DNA of 39,877 nt from an uncultured Mucilaginibacter sp. (lineage in GTDB: Bacteria > Bacteroidota > Bacteroidia > Sphingobacteriales > Sphingobacteriaceae). A program made the position numbers and the translations under genes. Under the pieces are notes generated by a model that was not told where the DNA came from, ran no database searches, and saw nothing but the letters and a program-made list of their open reading frames with translations. Numbering within the stretch: position 1 is the first letter of the stretch; every line of letters starts with the position of its first letter. The stretch is from contig CAJYSL010000277.1 in NCBI GenBank assembly GCA_913777515.1, forward strand, positions 1 to 39,877. The letters are read 5' to 3'. Positions 1-8,871 of this stretch are shown in pieces.

Positions 1-662
1 AATTTATTGTCTTTCAGGATGGATGAGGTATCCTGCTTAAAGTTACACTCAAAAGCATAGGGCTTCATGTTTTTAAGGTAGTCGGTAATGGTTTTTCTGG
101 CTTCGGATTTATCCAGGTTAACAATAGGCATGTAAATGATGCTATCTATCAGGGTAGGATATTTTTCTTTTAACTGGGCATAAGTAACCTCTGCTTTAAA
201 TATAGCCTGTTTTAGTGTTCCGGTTTCTTTTAATACGGCAAAAGCTTCATGGTAGTAAGGATAGCTCTTGTCCAGGTTAACCATTACCTTTTTGCCTTTA
301 AGGGCCAGCATCACTTCTTTAAGCGTTGGAATTTTATTAGCGGTTACACGGCCCAGGCCGTTTCGCAAGCTGAACTTTTCTATCTCCTCATAGGTATAGT
401 CGTCGGGAGTGCCTTTGCCGTTCGTGGTACGGTCGATAGTTTGGTCGTGCATGATGACGATAACGCCGTCTTTGGTTTTGGCTAAATCCAGTTCTAAAAT
501 ATCAACGCCCATAGCAGCGGCATTTTTAAAAGCCCACAATGAGTTTTCGGGAGCGTTGCGCCAGTCGCCGCGATGTGCAGCAACCATTATTTTATTTTGT
601 GCTTTGGATATTAAAGCAAAAGCTTGTAATACAAGGATTGTTAAGATGAATTTAGTTTTCAT
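1..662 (-). CDS. Glycerophosphodiester phosphodiesterase family protein (partial, C-terminus off window)
   Basis: This gene is absent from the ORF track because it runs off the left edge. Read on the minus strand from the ATG at 662 it begins with a signal peptide (about 22 residues, ending ISKAQ), followed at once by GDPD motifs: AHRGDW, then PENS, ELDLAKTKDG and MHDQTIDRTTNG. These carry the His-Arg, Glu-x-Asp and His that form the metal and catalytic site in the family. GDPDs cleave glycerophosphodiesters to glycerol 3-phosphate and an alcohol, and here the enzyme should act in the periplasm or outside. It starts 20 bp after the GH92 stop, so it is the fourth gene of the susC-susD-GH92 operon, which suggests that the glycan target carries a phosphodiester. 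About 220 residues are visible and the C-terminus is unseen. Confidence 0.88.
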   Translation of the reverse strand, partial: MKTKFILTILVLQAFALISKAQNKIMVAAHRGDWRNAPENSLWAFKNAAAMGVDILELDLAKTKDGVIVIMHDQTIDRTTNGKGTPDDYTYEEIEKFSLRNGLGRVTANKIPTLKEVMLALKGKKVMVNLDKSYPYYHEAFAVLKETGTLKQAIFKAEVTYAQLKEKYPTLIDSIIYMPIVNLDKSEARKTITDYLKNMKPYAFECNFKQDTSSILKDNK

Positions 663-681
663 GAATCAGGGAATGAATAAA

Positions 682-2730
682 TTATTGCATATCAACCGAT
701 GAAATCCATTGGTTGGTGATGCCGAAATTGGGGTTTGGTTTATCGGCGGCAGTGATAATTAAAGTTCCGCCTTTTGTAATTTCCTGGTGAGTAAGCCAAT
801 TGCGGCTAAGCGGCTTGCCATTTAGGGTAACCGACTGTATATACCGGCGATTGGGCGCGTAGTTGGCTACCTTAACCGTAAAGTTTTGATTGCCGGTTTT
901 AAGCTGCACCTCGGCAAATAGCGGCACACTTAAATAATAAACCGGCCAGCCTGAGCATGTCGGAAAAATACCGGTTGCTGCAAAAACATACCAGGCCGAC
1001 ATGGCACCCGCATCGTCATCCATGGTACGGATATAGGTATCAGGTTTGTTTTGGTAGATGACATCTACAAACGGGTCGATGCCGCGGCTGTTATCGTTAA
1101 AGTAATACTGCACTACGGTATCAACCGCATACTTTTGCACCAGGTACTGCGAGTGCCAGGGTTGCGAGGTGGCATTGAACATTAACGGCGCCTGTATGTC
1201 GGGCTCGTTGGCGTGGTTATAATAATCGTTATCAAAAAATTCGTTAAGCTGCTTTAAGTATTCTTGCTCCCCACCAGCCAGTTCAATCAGCCCTTTATTA
1301 TCAAAAGGTACCAGCCAGCGGTATTGCCAAATGGTTCCCTGGTACATGCCCCGCGCCGAAACACGGTCAACATCGGGCTTGGTAAGGTCTTTAAAATCTT
1401 TGTTCCAGTACTCTTTGTATTGCAAGGCCTGTTGGCGGTATTTGGCGCTTAACTCAGGTTTGCCTATAATTTTCATAATCTCCGACAACGCCCAGATGTC
1501 ATAACTCGACTCCAATGCTTTATCAGGGTGCGCAAAATCCAGGCGACCGGCTTCGGCTACCAATGAATCGTCGATGCTTTTAAAATCAACTTTGAAGCCT
1601 TTGCGGTAAGCATCTAGTAAAACCACAATAGCATGCTCGGTGCGCACGGTATTTGATGGTTCGTGCTGGGTGGCATAGTCCTTTTTGCCGTATTTATACA
1701 TATTAGCAATCGAGTTAACCATATACTGGTACTTATCCGGATAAAGTAGTGCTAGTAAGGGTAATTGGGTGCGGTAGTTATCCCAAATGGCCCATCCGTT
1801 GTAAACCTGTCCGTTGGTGTGTTGCAGGCTACCGTCCGTAGCACGATAGCTACCATCTTTTTCTGACACCAGGTAAGGCGACTCCATGGTGCGGTATAGT
1901 AACGAATAAAACAACTTTTCGCGGTTAGCATCGCCCTTTACAGTAATATTATTTAACAGACTATTCCAGCTATTCTGACCGGCATTTTTAACTGACAACA
2001 GACCAGCATCAGCAAGCGCAGCTTTAGCATGCAACACATCAACGCTCGAAAAAGCAACATGAACTTGAATGTGTGAGGCGTTACCCACGTCAGCCAGTAG
2101 CTCATGCTCACTTACCTGCTTTAATTTTACCGGACTACTAAATTTAATGGCATAATACACCCGGTAAGTGCCCACGTTACAGGTAGTGCGCGAATCTATC
2201 CAACCACTAATGCCATTATCTGCTACCTGATGCTCTTCGGCTACGAATTTATTAGCCAGCGTATGGCTCAGGTTAATCAGAAGCCCTTTATTGCTGTTCT
2301 CAGGAAAAGTATAATCTTCGACACCGGCGTTACCGTTTACGGCGATGGCCACTTTAAGTTTATTGGTAAAAGCTACCTCGTAAAAACCCGGACCAGCACT
2401 CTCGGCTGATTTATTGAGTACACACGCGGCTGCATCGCTACCAATAAAAGGTTTGATTAATATGTTACCACCACTCCCCTGGCATCCTACACCCTCAAAA
2501 CGGTTATGGGTAAAACCTAAAAACGTTTTGGCTTTATGCTCATAACCCATATGCAGCTTGGGGTACGTTTGCGGACCAATGCTTAACATACCGAAGGGCG
2601 TTGAAGCCGCAGGCGACATCTGTCCATGGTCGCCGGACGAACCCAAAAACACGTTAACCTTTTGGGCATTTTGTGCTGATGCCAAAGCGACTGTTAACGA
2701 TAAAGCGATAACGGAGAGCAGTTTTTTCAT
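682..2730 (-). CDS. GH92 family alpha-mannosidase, secreted
   Basis: A 682-residue protein with a signal peptide ending LASAQ. The track start at 2739 is a TTG; the ATG at 2730 puts the signal peptide at the N-terminus and is preferred. GH92 hallmarks are visible: TPFGM near residue 44, a GFTHNRFEGVGC block, NEP near 508 (the family's acid Glu), and DDDAGAMSAWYVF near 571, which holds the paired Asp of the base/metal site. GH92 enzymes are calcium-dependent exo-alpha-mannosidases, mostly alpha-1,2, and some members cleave mannose-1-phosphodiester links. The length is slightly below the usual 720-760 residues. It lies 61 bp after susD and 20 bp before a GDPD gene, so it is probably the periplasmic or surface enzyme of a mannoside-use locus. 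The exact linkage cannot be read from sequence. Confidence 0.92.
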   Translation of the reverse strand: MKKLLSVIALSLTVALASAQNAQKVNVFLGSSGDHGQMSPAASTPFGMLSIGPQTYPKLHMGYEHKAKTFLGFTHNRFEGVGCQGSGGNILIKPFIGSDAAACVLNKSAESAGPGFYEVAFTNKLKVAIAVNGNAGVEDYTFPENSNKGLLINLSHTLANKFVAEEHQVADNGISGWIDSRTTCNVGTYRVYYAIKFSSPVKLKQVSEHELLADVGNASHIQVHVAFSSVDVLHAKAALADAGLLSVKNAGQNSWNSLLNNITVKGDANREKLFYSLLYRTMESPYLVSEKDGSYRATDGSLQHTNGQVYNGWAIWDNYRTQLPLLALLYPDKYQYMVNSIANMYKYGKKDYATQHEPSNTVRTEHAIVVLLDAYRKGFKVDFKSIDDSLVAEAGRLDFAHPDKALESSYDIWALSEIMKIIGKPELSAKYRQQALQYKEYWNKDFKDLTKPDVDRVSARGMYQGTIWQYRWLVPFDNKGLIELAGGEQEYLKQLNEFFDNDYYNHANEPDIQAPLMFNATSQPWHSQYLVQKYAVDTVVQYYFNDNSRGIDPFVDVIYQNKPDTYIRTMDDDAGAMSAWYVFAATGIFPTCSGWPVYYLSVPLFAEVQLKTGNQNFTVKVANYAPNRRYIQSVTLNGKPLSRNWLTHQEITKGGTLIITAADKPNPNFGITNQWISSVDMQ

Positions 2731-2748
2731 ACAGGGCAAAGAAAGAAA

Positions 2749-2772
2749 AAAGGAGGAAAGTATTTTCCTCCT
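2749..2772 (-). terminator. Intra-operon terminator-like hairpin between susD and GH92
   Basis: On the minus strand a perfect 9-bp stem (AGGAGGAAA / TTTCCTCCT) with a 4-nt loop is followed directly by a T tract. It sits in the 61-bp gap between the susD stop and the GH92 start. It resembles an intrinsic terminator and could lower expression of the enzymes relative to susCD. The stem contains AGGAGG, which resembles a Shine-Dalgarno core, but Bacteroidota seldom use one, so I read it as part of the hairpin. Confidence 0.6.
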
Positions 2773-2791
2773 GAGTATAACGATGCGGTTA

Positions 2792-4327
2792 TTAATAACC
2801 CGGATTTTGATACATCCTTGTCGGGTCGAGTTTATACTCGTCGAACGGAATGGGATAATAACGGTCTTTAGTGCTAAAATTAGCTAACCTGGCAATACCA
2901 AAATCGGACTGGCTTTTACTTTTAAAGTAAGTTACCAGCTCGTCGGTACTAAAAGTACGTAGCAAATCAAACCAGCGATGATGCTCAAAAGCCAGCTCAA
3001 CACGGCGTTCGTGTAAAATGGCCAAACGCAGCGTAGGGTATTTGCTGCTGTAAGCCGAGGTAGCCGAAACCACTGAGTACAAAGGCACTCCTGCACGGGC
3101 ACGTACCATATCTAAGTATTGTATTGCACCGGCAGTATCGCCTAAATAATTACTTACTTCGGCCAACATTAATATCACGTCGGCGTAGCGAATCAGTATC
3201 CAGTCGTTACCTCCATAACCCAGGTTTGATGCTGCAGGGCTGGTATCTCTAAATTTAGTGATGAAATAATCTTTTACCGACGATGCATTCGCATATTTTA
3301 CCGAAAAGGCCATACGCGGGTCGCCGCTTTCATAGTCCTTAATTAAGTCGGGCGTTACGTTGCCGCCAACACCGGTGGTAGTTTTAAGCGAGTTAATAGT
3401 TTCGCCGGTAGGCTGATTGTTGGCCGCGATAGACGAGCTATAGTTAGGGTCGCCTTGCTTGTTTACAATTTGCCAAATCAGTTCGGGGCAGGTTGATTTT
3501 TTGGTTACATCAAACACATCCGTATAAGGTATACTGCTCAAAGCACCGAACGAACGCATGTTGTAGGCTGCCAGCAAATAAGTCTTGGCATCGTTTAGGT
3601 TGCTCTGGCGGTTGGATTGATCTTGCGTGGTAGCCATTGTTAAATAAACCTGGCCCAGCGTTGCGTTTATAGCAGCTTTCGAAGTACGGCCAATGCCAGA
3701 ACTGGTTTGTAGGTTAGGCAGATTGCTGTTTAAAGCATCTTTTAAGTCAGCTACAATCTGTGCATAAACGGTAGCTTGTTTTTCGCGGAAGGTATTAGCC
3801 GTAACATCTTCCGGATATACCAATTGTTTAGTTACCAGCGGCACATCACCCCATAAGCGAACCATATGAAAATATGCAGTTGCGCGTAAAAACTTAGCCT
3901 CTGCAATATATTGCTGCTTAACCGCCGGATCGGTAAAAGTTACCTGATCAATGTTTGACAATACAAGATTTGCCCGGGCAATTGTTGTATACATAGATAC
4001 CCAGTGGCTTTTAAGGTAAGTATTGCTCGGCAGGATAGAAAAATCGCCAAACTGGAAGGGCTCTCCGGCATTACTCTGGTTATCATTACGGCCAGTATCA
4101 TCAGAGCGCTCATCTGTCCATAAACCACTATTTTCGCCGATATTATTGCTGCTGCGCAATGATTGGTAAATACCATTTACTGCACTCAACACATCATCAG
4201 GTGTGCGAAAGCTGGTAGCCAGTTCAATGGCATTAGGGTCTTTTTGGTCTAAAAAGCTTTTTTTGCACGAAGCCGAAAATAAGATCAGGCCGGCAGCAAA
4301 AGCAGTTGTTATCAATGTTTTTTTCAT
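2792..4327 (-). CDS. SusD/RagB family nutrient-binding outer-membrane lipoprotein
   Basis: A 511-residue protein with a lipoprotein signal peptide (ILFSASC, Cys21) followed by the SusD-type start KKSFLDQKDPN. Family blocks are visible: the TPR-like helical region (EAKFLRATAYFHMVRLWGDVPLV), an NDWILIRYADVILMLAEVSNYLG segment, and ILHERRVELAFEHHRWFDLLR near the C-terminus, followed by the usual YYPIPFDE ending. SusD proteins cap the SusC channel at the cell surface and bind glycans. The gene starts 11 bp after the susC stop, so the two form a standard operon pair. The nearby GH92 and GDPD genes suggest a mannose-containing ligand, but specificity is inferred from context only. Confidence 0.96.
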   Translation of the reverse strand: MKKTLITTAFAAGLILFSASCKKSFLDQKDPNAIELATSFRTPDDVLSAVNGIYQSLRSSNNIGENSGLWTDERSDDTGRNDNQSNAGEPFQFGDFSILPSNTYLKSHWVSMYTTIARANLVLSNIDQVTFTDPAVKQQYIAEAKFLRATAYFHMVRLWGDVPLVTKQLVYPEDVTANTFREKQATVYAQIVADLKDALNSNLPNLQTSSGIGRTSKAAINATLGQVYLTMATTQDQSNRQSNLNDAKTYLLAAYNMRSFGALSSIPYTDVFDVTKKSTCPELIWQIVNKQGDPNYSSSIAANNQPTGETINSLKTTTGVGGNVTPDLIKDYESGDPRMAFSVKYANASSVKDYFITKFRDTSPAASNLGYGGNDWILIRYADVILMLAEVSNYLGDTAGAIQYLDMVRARAGVPLYSVVSATSAYSSKYPTLRLAILHERRVELAFEHHRWFDLLRTFSTDELVTYFKSKSQSDFGIARLANFSTKDRYYPIPFDEYKLDPTRMYQNPGY

Positions 4328-4338
4328 TTCAATATGTT

Positions 4339-7300
4339 TTAAAATGCAACTCTTAAACCTAAGTTATATGAGCGTACCAGGGGGTAAACACCATAGTCTA
4401 CGCCAGGTGCCAGGTTGGCTGGCTGGGTATTATTTGATGCTCCGCTGGTGTAGTTGTAATCAACCTCGGGGTTGTAACCTTTGTATTTGGTAATGGTAAA
4501 TGCGTTAACCACGCTGGCATAGAGGCGCGCGCTTGATATACCCAGTTTGCCGTTCAGCAATTTAGGCAAGGTGTAGCCCAGCGTAATGTTATTACAGCGC
4601 AGGAAAGAACCATCCTGTAAGTAAAAGGTAGACAAGCGGGTGCTGTTGCTTTGAGTACCGGCACGTGAGGCACGGTAAACGGTACCATTACCCGGCTGTG
4701 CAGCATTGCGGTAACGGTTTACTACATCTGCATAATTATTACCCGAGCCCTCCATGTTGTACAGGTAATAATCCTGACCGTCGAGCACACTGTTACCTTT
4801 AGAGCCGTTAAATGAGGCATTCAGGTCGAACTTTTTGTAAGTGGTAGTGATGGCAAAACCGTAAGTAAAATCAGGGTAAGGGCTGCCAATTACCGTTTTA
4901 TCGGCATCGTTTACGATTCCGTCTTTATTGGTATCCTCAAAGTACATATCTCCTACCCGTAATGGGTTAGACTGCGAAGCCGATGGGGCCACTTTACCCA
5001 AAGTTTCGGGCGTAACAATACCGGCAACCTTAAAGCCGTAAAACATACCTACCGGCTGCCCCTGTTGAGTAATGTTGGTAAGATAAGAGCGTTCAGCGCC
5101 GTTGATAATAATGGTGTTGTTACCGCTTAACTTGGTTACCATATTGCGGTTGACAGCAATGTTACCGCTAATATTCAACGAAAAATCTTTAGCATTAACC
5201 GCACGGCCATCTAACTGAAAATCAAAACCGCGGTTACGGATTTGTGAGTTACGCAGGTTGGTTAAGATGGTAGTACTGCCCGAGATAGCCGAGATAGGCT
5301 GATAGTACAATAAATCGGTAGAGTAACTTACGTAATAGTTAGCAATTACAGACAAACGGCCTTTAAACAAACCAACATCGGTACCAAAGTTATATTGTGA
5401 TGTGGTTTCCCAACTTAATCTGTTATCTGCTATACCGTTAGGGTAAGTAGCCGTGGCCACACTGCTTGAGCTGCCAAATACGACACCGGTTGGGCTGGCC
5501 AAAGTTTGATAATAACCGTAGTTGCCAATATTGTAGTTACCTACCTTACCCCAACTGGCCCGTAATTTGACAGTTGATTCATCACCCAGTAGCTTTTTAT
5601 AAAACGGCTCCTGAGAAATATTCCAGCCGCCGGATACTGAAGGGAAGTAGCCATATCTGTTTACGGTTCCAAAACGTGATGAACCATCCGCCCGGAACGA
5701 ACCGGTTAAGAAATACTTGCCGGCAAAATCATAACTTAAACGGCCAAAGTAAGACAACAATGTAAAGTTTGATTTACCGGTAGGACCGTTATTCAATGTA
5801 AAAAACGAAGGATCGGCCCCTTTACCGGTAATTTCGGGAACGTTATCATTCAAAAATCCTTTTGCGGTAACGCTGATGGCATCGCGCATATTTTTTTGAG
5901 CGGTATAACCACCAATAGCATTGAAGTGATGCTCGCCTACCTGCTTGTTATAACTCAACGTAAACTCAGCCAGTTGGTCGTTCACTGTAGTAGTTTGTGC
6001 CGTTGCTGTTGCCGCAGCAATGGCCTGAGCCGAGCCCGGAGGATTAGCACCGGCACTTAAATTGGTCGGCAGGTAATAATCATACTTTTCGCTGTAGGTA
6101 TTGGTACCCAAACTGGCTTTAACGGTCAAATCGTCCAGTATCTTATAACTGGCCGAGGCGTTGATAGCGGTACGGTAACCCTTGCGGTTTATTTTAGTAC
6201 GCGTAGCCAATGCCACCGGGTTTTCGATGCTCTGATAACCAAATGCGGCCGATTGCGATGCTGCTGCGTTGGTAGCTAATGAACCGTCGGGGTTGTAAGC
6301 CGGGAAGAAAGGCATGTAAATCAAGGCGCCTAATATTGGCCCGTGGTCAAAACGGCCTTCCTGAATTTCGCGGTTATAATTCTGAGTATAAGCAACGTTA
6401 GCATCTACGTGCAGACGTTTGCTGATATCAGACGAAATGTTTGAACGGAAGTTGTAACGCTCCTGCCCAGACGAAACGATAATACCCTGCTGGTTTTGAT
6501 AAGCACCGCTTACATAGTAACGGGTATTGTTATTACTGCCCGAAAAAGACAGCGTATGCTTCTGAAAAAACGCATGCTGATACAATTCATCCTGCCAATC
6601 GGTGTTTACCGTTTGCGGGATTAACGACTGCGAGGCGAAATCATACAGATAAGTAGGGATTTGCACACTGCCTGCATTACCTACATTGGCTACACGGGTA
6701 GCGTTGTTATCTGAGTACATGGCATCGTTCCAAACTTTGCCGGCATTTTGCCACAAATCGTGGTAGGCGTTGTTACGGCCATCAATCACCAATTGGGCAA
6801 AGTCGTTTGAGTTCAGTAGCTTTACTTTGTGTGCCAAACGGTCGCTTCCCATTTGCACATTGTACTCAAATTTACCTTTGCCGTCTTTACCGCGTTTGGT
6901 GGTAATTAAAACCACACCACCAGAAGCCCGCGAGCCGTAAATAGCTGCCGAAGCTGCATCTTTTAAAATGTCAACCGACTCAATATCATCAGGGTTAATA
7001 AACACATCATTATTAGCCGGATAACCGTCGATAACGTACAGCGGGTCTGAACTGGCGTTAAAAGAACCAATACCGCGTACCCTTATTTTAGTACTCTGAT
7101 AAGGTGCTCCGGTGGTTTGCGATACCTGTACACCGGCCACTTTACCTACCAGTGCCTGGCCCAAAGTAGGCGCAGCCAGGTTAAGTTCGCTGGCTTTTAC
7201 ACTGGACACCGCACCAGTAACATCACTTTTACGCAGGGTTTGGTAACCGATGGCTACTACCTCGTTAAGCTTATTGTATTGCAGTTTAAGTTTAACATTG

Positions 7301-7635
7301 ATGGGGCCATCGCCCACAGTTACTTCCTGACTTAAGTAGCCAATAAAAGTAAACACCAGTACCGTACCTTTATCAACGTTAAGAGTATACCGCCCCTCAG
7401 CGTTAGTGGTGGTACCGGTGGTAGAATTTTTTACATGCACGGATGCACCGGCAATGGGTTGATTATCTTCATCAGTAACGATACCGGTAACCGGCGGTAA
7501 AACATTTGAGCCCGATTTTGCGTAAGAAACTACGGGAACAGAAAATGACAAAATGAACAGCAGCAAAAAACAAATGCTGTTCAACGTCAGTTTTAAAAGA
7601 GCAGGAATAATCTTTTTATTCGTACTTTTAAACAT
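4339..7635 (-). CDS. SusC/RagA family TonB-linked outer-membrane transporter
   Basis: The product is about 1098 residues from the ATG at 7635, preferred over 7668 because it places a hydrophobic signal sequence closer to the N-terminus. In order it shows a signal peptide, a carboxypeptidase-regulatory-like domain (GIVTDEDNQPIAGASVHVKN), a plug with DPLYVIDGYPAN and the SusC signature SAAIYGSRASGGVVLITTK, then a long aromatic-rich beta-barrel ending LGLRVAF with a terminal Phe. There is no STN domain, so I see no direct sign of anti-sigma-factor signalling. It should import oligosaccharides through the outer membrane with energy from TonB. It leads the operon with susD, GH92 and GDPD, and is preceded by a 333-bp gene-free region holding a candidate promoter and palindrome. 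Confidence 0.97.
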   Translation of the reverse strand: MFKSTNKKIIPALLKLTLNSICFLLLFILSFSVPVVSYAKSGSNVLPPVTGIVTDEDNQPIAGASVHVKNSTTGTTTNAEGRYTLNVDKGTVLVFTFIGYLSQEVTVGDGPINVKLKLQYNKLNEVVAIGYQTLRKSDVTGAVSSVKASELNLAAPTLGQALVGKVAGVQVSQTTGAPYQSTKIRVRGIGSFNASSDPLYVIDGYPANNDVFINPDDIESVDILKDAASAAIYGSRASGGVVLITTKRGKDGKGKFEYNVQMGSDRLAHKVKLLNSNDFAQLVIDGRNNAYHDLWQNAGKVWNDAMYSDNNATRVANVGNAGSVQIPTYLYDFASQSLIPQTVNTDWQDELYQHAFFQKHTLSFSGSNNNTRYYVSGAYQNQQGIIVSSGQERYNFRSNISSDISKRLHVDANVAYTQNYNREIQEGRFDHGPILGALIYMPFFPAYNPDGSLATNAAASQSAAFGYQSIENPVALATRTKINRKGYRTAINASASYKILDDLTVKASLGTNTYSEKYDYYLPTNLSAGANPPGSAQAIAAATATAQTTTVNDQLAEFTLSYNKQVGEHHFNAIGGYTAQKNMRDAISVTAKGFLNDNVPEITGKGADPSFFTLNNGPTGKSNFTLLSYFGRLSYDFAGKYFLTGSFRADGSSRFGTVNRYGYFPSVSGGWNISQEPFYKKLLGDESTVKLRASWGKVGNYNIGNYGYYQTLASPTGVVFGSSSSVATATYPNGIADNRLSWETTSQYNFGTDVGLFKGRLSVIANYYVSYSTDLLYYQPISAISGSTTILTNLRNSQIRNRGFDFQLDGRAVNAKDFSLNISGNIAVNRNMVTKLSGNNTIIINGAERSYLTNITQQGQPVGMFYGFKVAGIVTPETLGKVAPSASQSNPLRVGDMYFEDTNKDGIVNDADKTVIGSPYPDFTYGFAITTTYKKFDLNASFNGSKGNSVLDGQDYYLYNMEGSGNNYADVVNRYRNAAQPGNGTVYRASRAGTQSNSTRLSTFYLQDGSFLRCNNITLGYTLPKLLNGKLGISSARLYASVVNAFTITKYKGYNPEVDYNYTSGASNNTQPANLAPGVDYGVYPLVRSYNLGLRVAF

Positions 7636-7968
7636 GGTTGGTAAGATTAAATTAATTTGATTGGTCAACCAGGCACATTAACCGGACGATTGTTGGCGCA
7701 CTCACCGGTTTTTGTGTTTTATGAGGTTGTGATTGTTAATACGGAGTAAAGTGTCAGCTTTTTACATAGGCAATTACATTAGGAAAGCGTTAAGAGCCGG
7801 CTAAAACGGATAACAGGAACAGTTATTATTGACGAAATAAAAACAACAAGTGTATTTGTTTGCCATATTGGCAACAAAGCTACCTGTAGCATCTTAAGTT
7901 AACCGCGCAATAAGATTAACTTTGTATTAACAAATATTAAGAAGAAATAAGGACAACATCATTCAAAG
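7636..7968. other. Gene-free region upstream of the first susC
   Basis: A 333-bp spacer between the susC start and the end of the propeller-like gene. It holds a minus-strand TAGCTTTG candidate -7 box and an adjoining 15-bp palindrome, listed separately. A plus-strand TAACTTTG near 7917 has no gene to serve. If the candidate promoter is right, the susC mRNA has an untranslated leader of about 230 nt, in which I see no convincing riboswitch or leader peptide. Confidence 0.5.
7860..7882 (-). promoter_or_regulatory. Candidate susC -7 box with operator-like palindrome
   Basis: The minus strand reads TAGCTTTG at 7882-7875, matching the Bacteroidota -7 consensus TAnnTTTG. Immediately downstream, 7874-7860 is the inverted repeat TTGCCA-ata-TGGCAA, with perfect 6-bp arms. 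A dyad at the expected transcription start is a normal place for a repressor. No well-spaced -33 TTTG is present, so the promoter assignment is tentative. The palindrome itself is directly visible. Confidence 0.35.
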
Positions 7969-8847
7969 CTACCACTGAGCAGTGAGATAGTTAACGTTGC
8001 TTTTGCGAGATGAAGTGACCGCGATGCCTTTTGTTTTATTGATGAAGGCAAAGCCTTCCAGTTCGTCAGCCCGCTGATTGATGTCAACTTGCTTTATCAC
8101 TTTCATCTGTCCGGCATTGACAGATGCTTCAAAATCTACATAAGTAAATCGCCATTTGTGACCTTCTACCTGGTTTTGGATAAGTACCAGTATTTTTTCT
8201 TTAGGTAGCCAGTGCAGGTTTTGCACCCAGGGCGTGCAAGTAAACTTTTTGAAAAGCACACCTGGCTCTGACGTTTTACTGCAGTTAGCCAGCTTCTCGG
8301 GGTCGTACAGGCGCACCTCGTTGCCATGGTCGCCGTAGTCGGCCGTAGCTACATACCAGCGGTTATTATATTTAACATACTCGGGGCGGGTGCCCTGTAT
8401 GCAGGCATCGTCATCAATAGTTTTTAACAGGTTGCCATTCAGCGTACCGGTTTTCAGCAAGCCTTTCCAGTTTACGTGGTAGATTACGGCTTTCCATTTG
8501 GTGCCTTCGGGGTTTAATCTAACCGAATTACCTATAAAAACTTTGTCGCTTCCGTTATAGGCAATCCCCGTGGGATGGCCAATCACGTCCTGCCCATTTT
8601 CGGTCAATTTGTATTCTTTACTTAAATAGCACAGGCTATCGCTCTGCATCCTGTATTCGCGAATCATGCCAACCTCGCGGTCGCCATATAAAAACACACG
8701 CCCGTTTTGATAAGATATACCCTGGCAAGCTCCTAACGAGTCAACCGTTGTTTCGCGGTCTATGCTCATATCCACTTCTTTGTTTAAAAACGCCGTGGCG
8801 AGTACAGCAACTAAAGCAATGCACGAAATCAGGACATTCTTTTTCAT
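7969..8847 (-). CDS. Secreted beta-propeller-like protein of unknown function
   Basis: A 292-residue protein with an N-terminal signal or anchor (KNVLISCIALVAVLATAF). The body has repeated short beta-strand units with aromatic and Gly-Asn turns (GISYQNGRVFLYGDRE, GIAYNGSDKVFIGNS, VKYNNRWYVATADYGDHG, LEGFAFINKTKGIAVTSS), which suggests a propeller such as the SMP-30/NHL or SdiA-regulated type. I do not recognise the family with certainty. The final LEGFAF pattern resembles the esterase-like or phytase-like propeller groups. Two Cys pairs could form disulfides. The gene starts 24 bp after the stop of the DUF218 gene, so both are probably co-transcribed and exported. No enzyme function should be assigned. 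Confidence 0.8.
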   Translation of the reverse strand: MKKNVLISCIALVAVLATAFLNKEVDMSIDRETTVDSLGACQGISYQNGRVFLYGDREVGMIREYRMQSDSLCYLSKEYKLTENGQDVIGHPTGIAYNGSDKVFIGNSVRLNPEGTKWKAVIYHVNWKGLLKTGTLNGNLLKTIDDDACIQGTRPEYVKYNNRWYVATADYGDHGNEVRLYDPEKLANCSKTSEPGVLFKKFTCTPWVQNLHWLPKEKILVLIQNQVEGHKWRFTYVDFEASVNAGQMKVIKQVDINQRADELEGFAFINKTKGIAVTSSRKSNVNYLTAQW

Positions 8848-8871
8848 CAGGATGACTTTTATTTATGTTAA

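Noticed and set aside
2558-2887. Plus-strand 109-residue ORF and similar overlapping ORFs
   Set aside because: They lie opposite GH92, susD or other well-supported genes and their translations show no family features.
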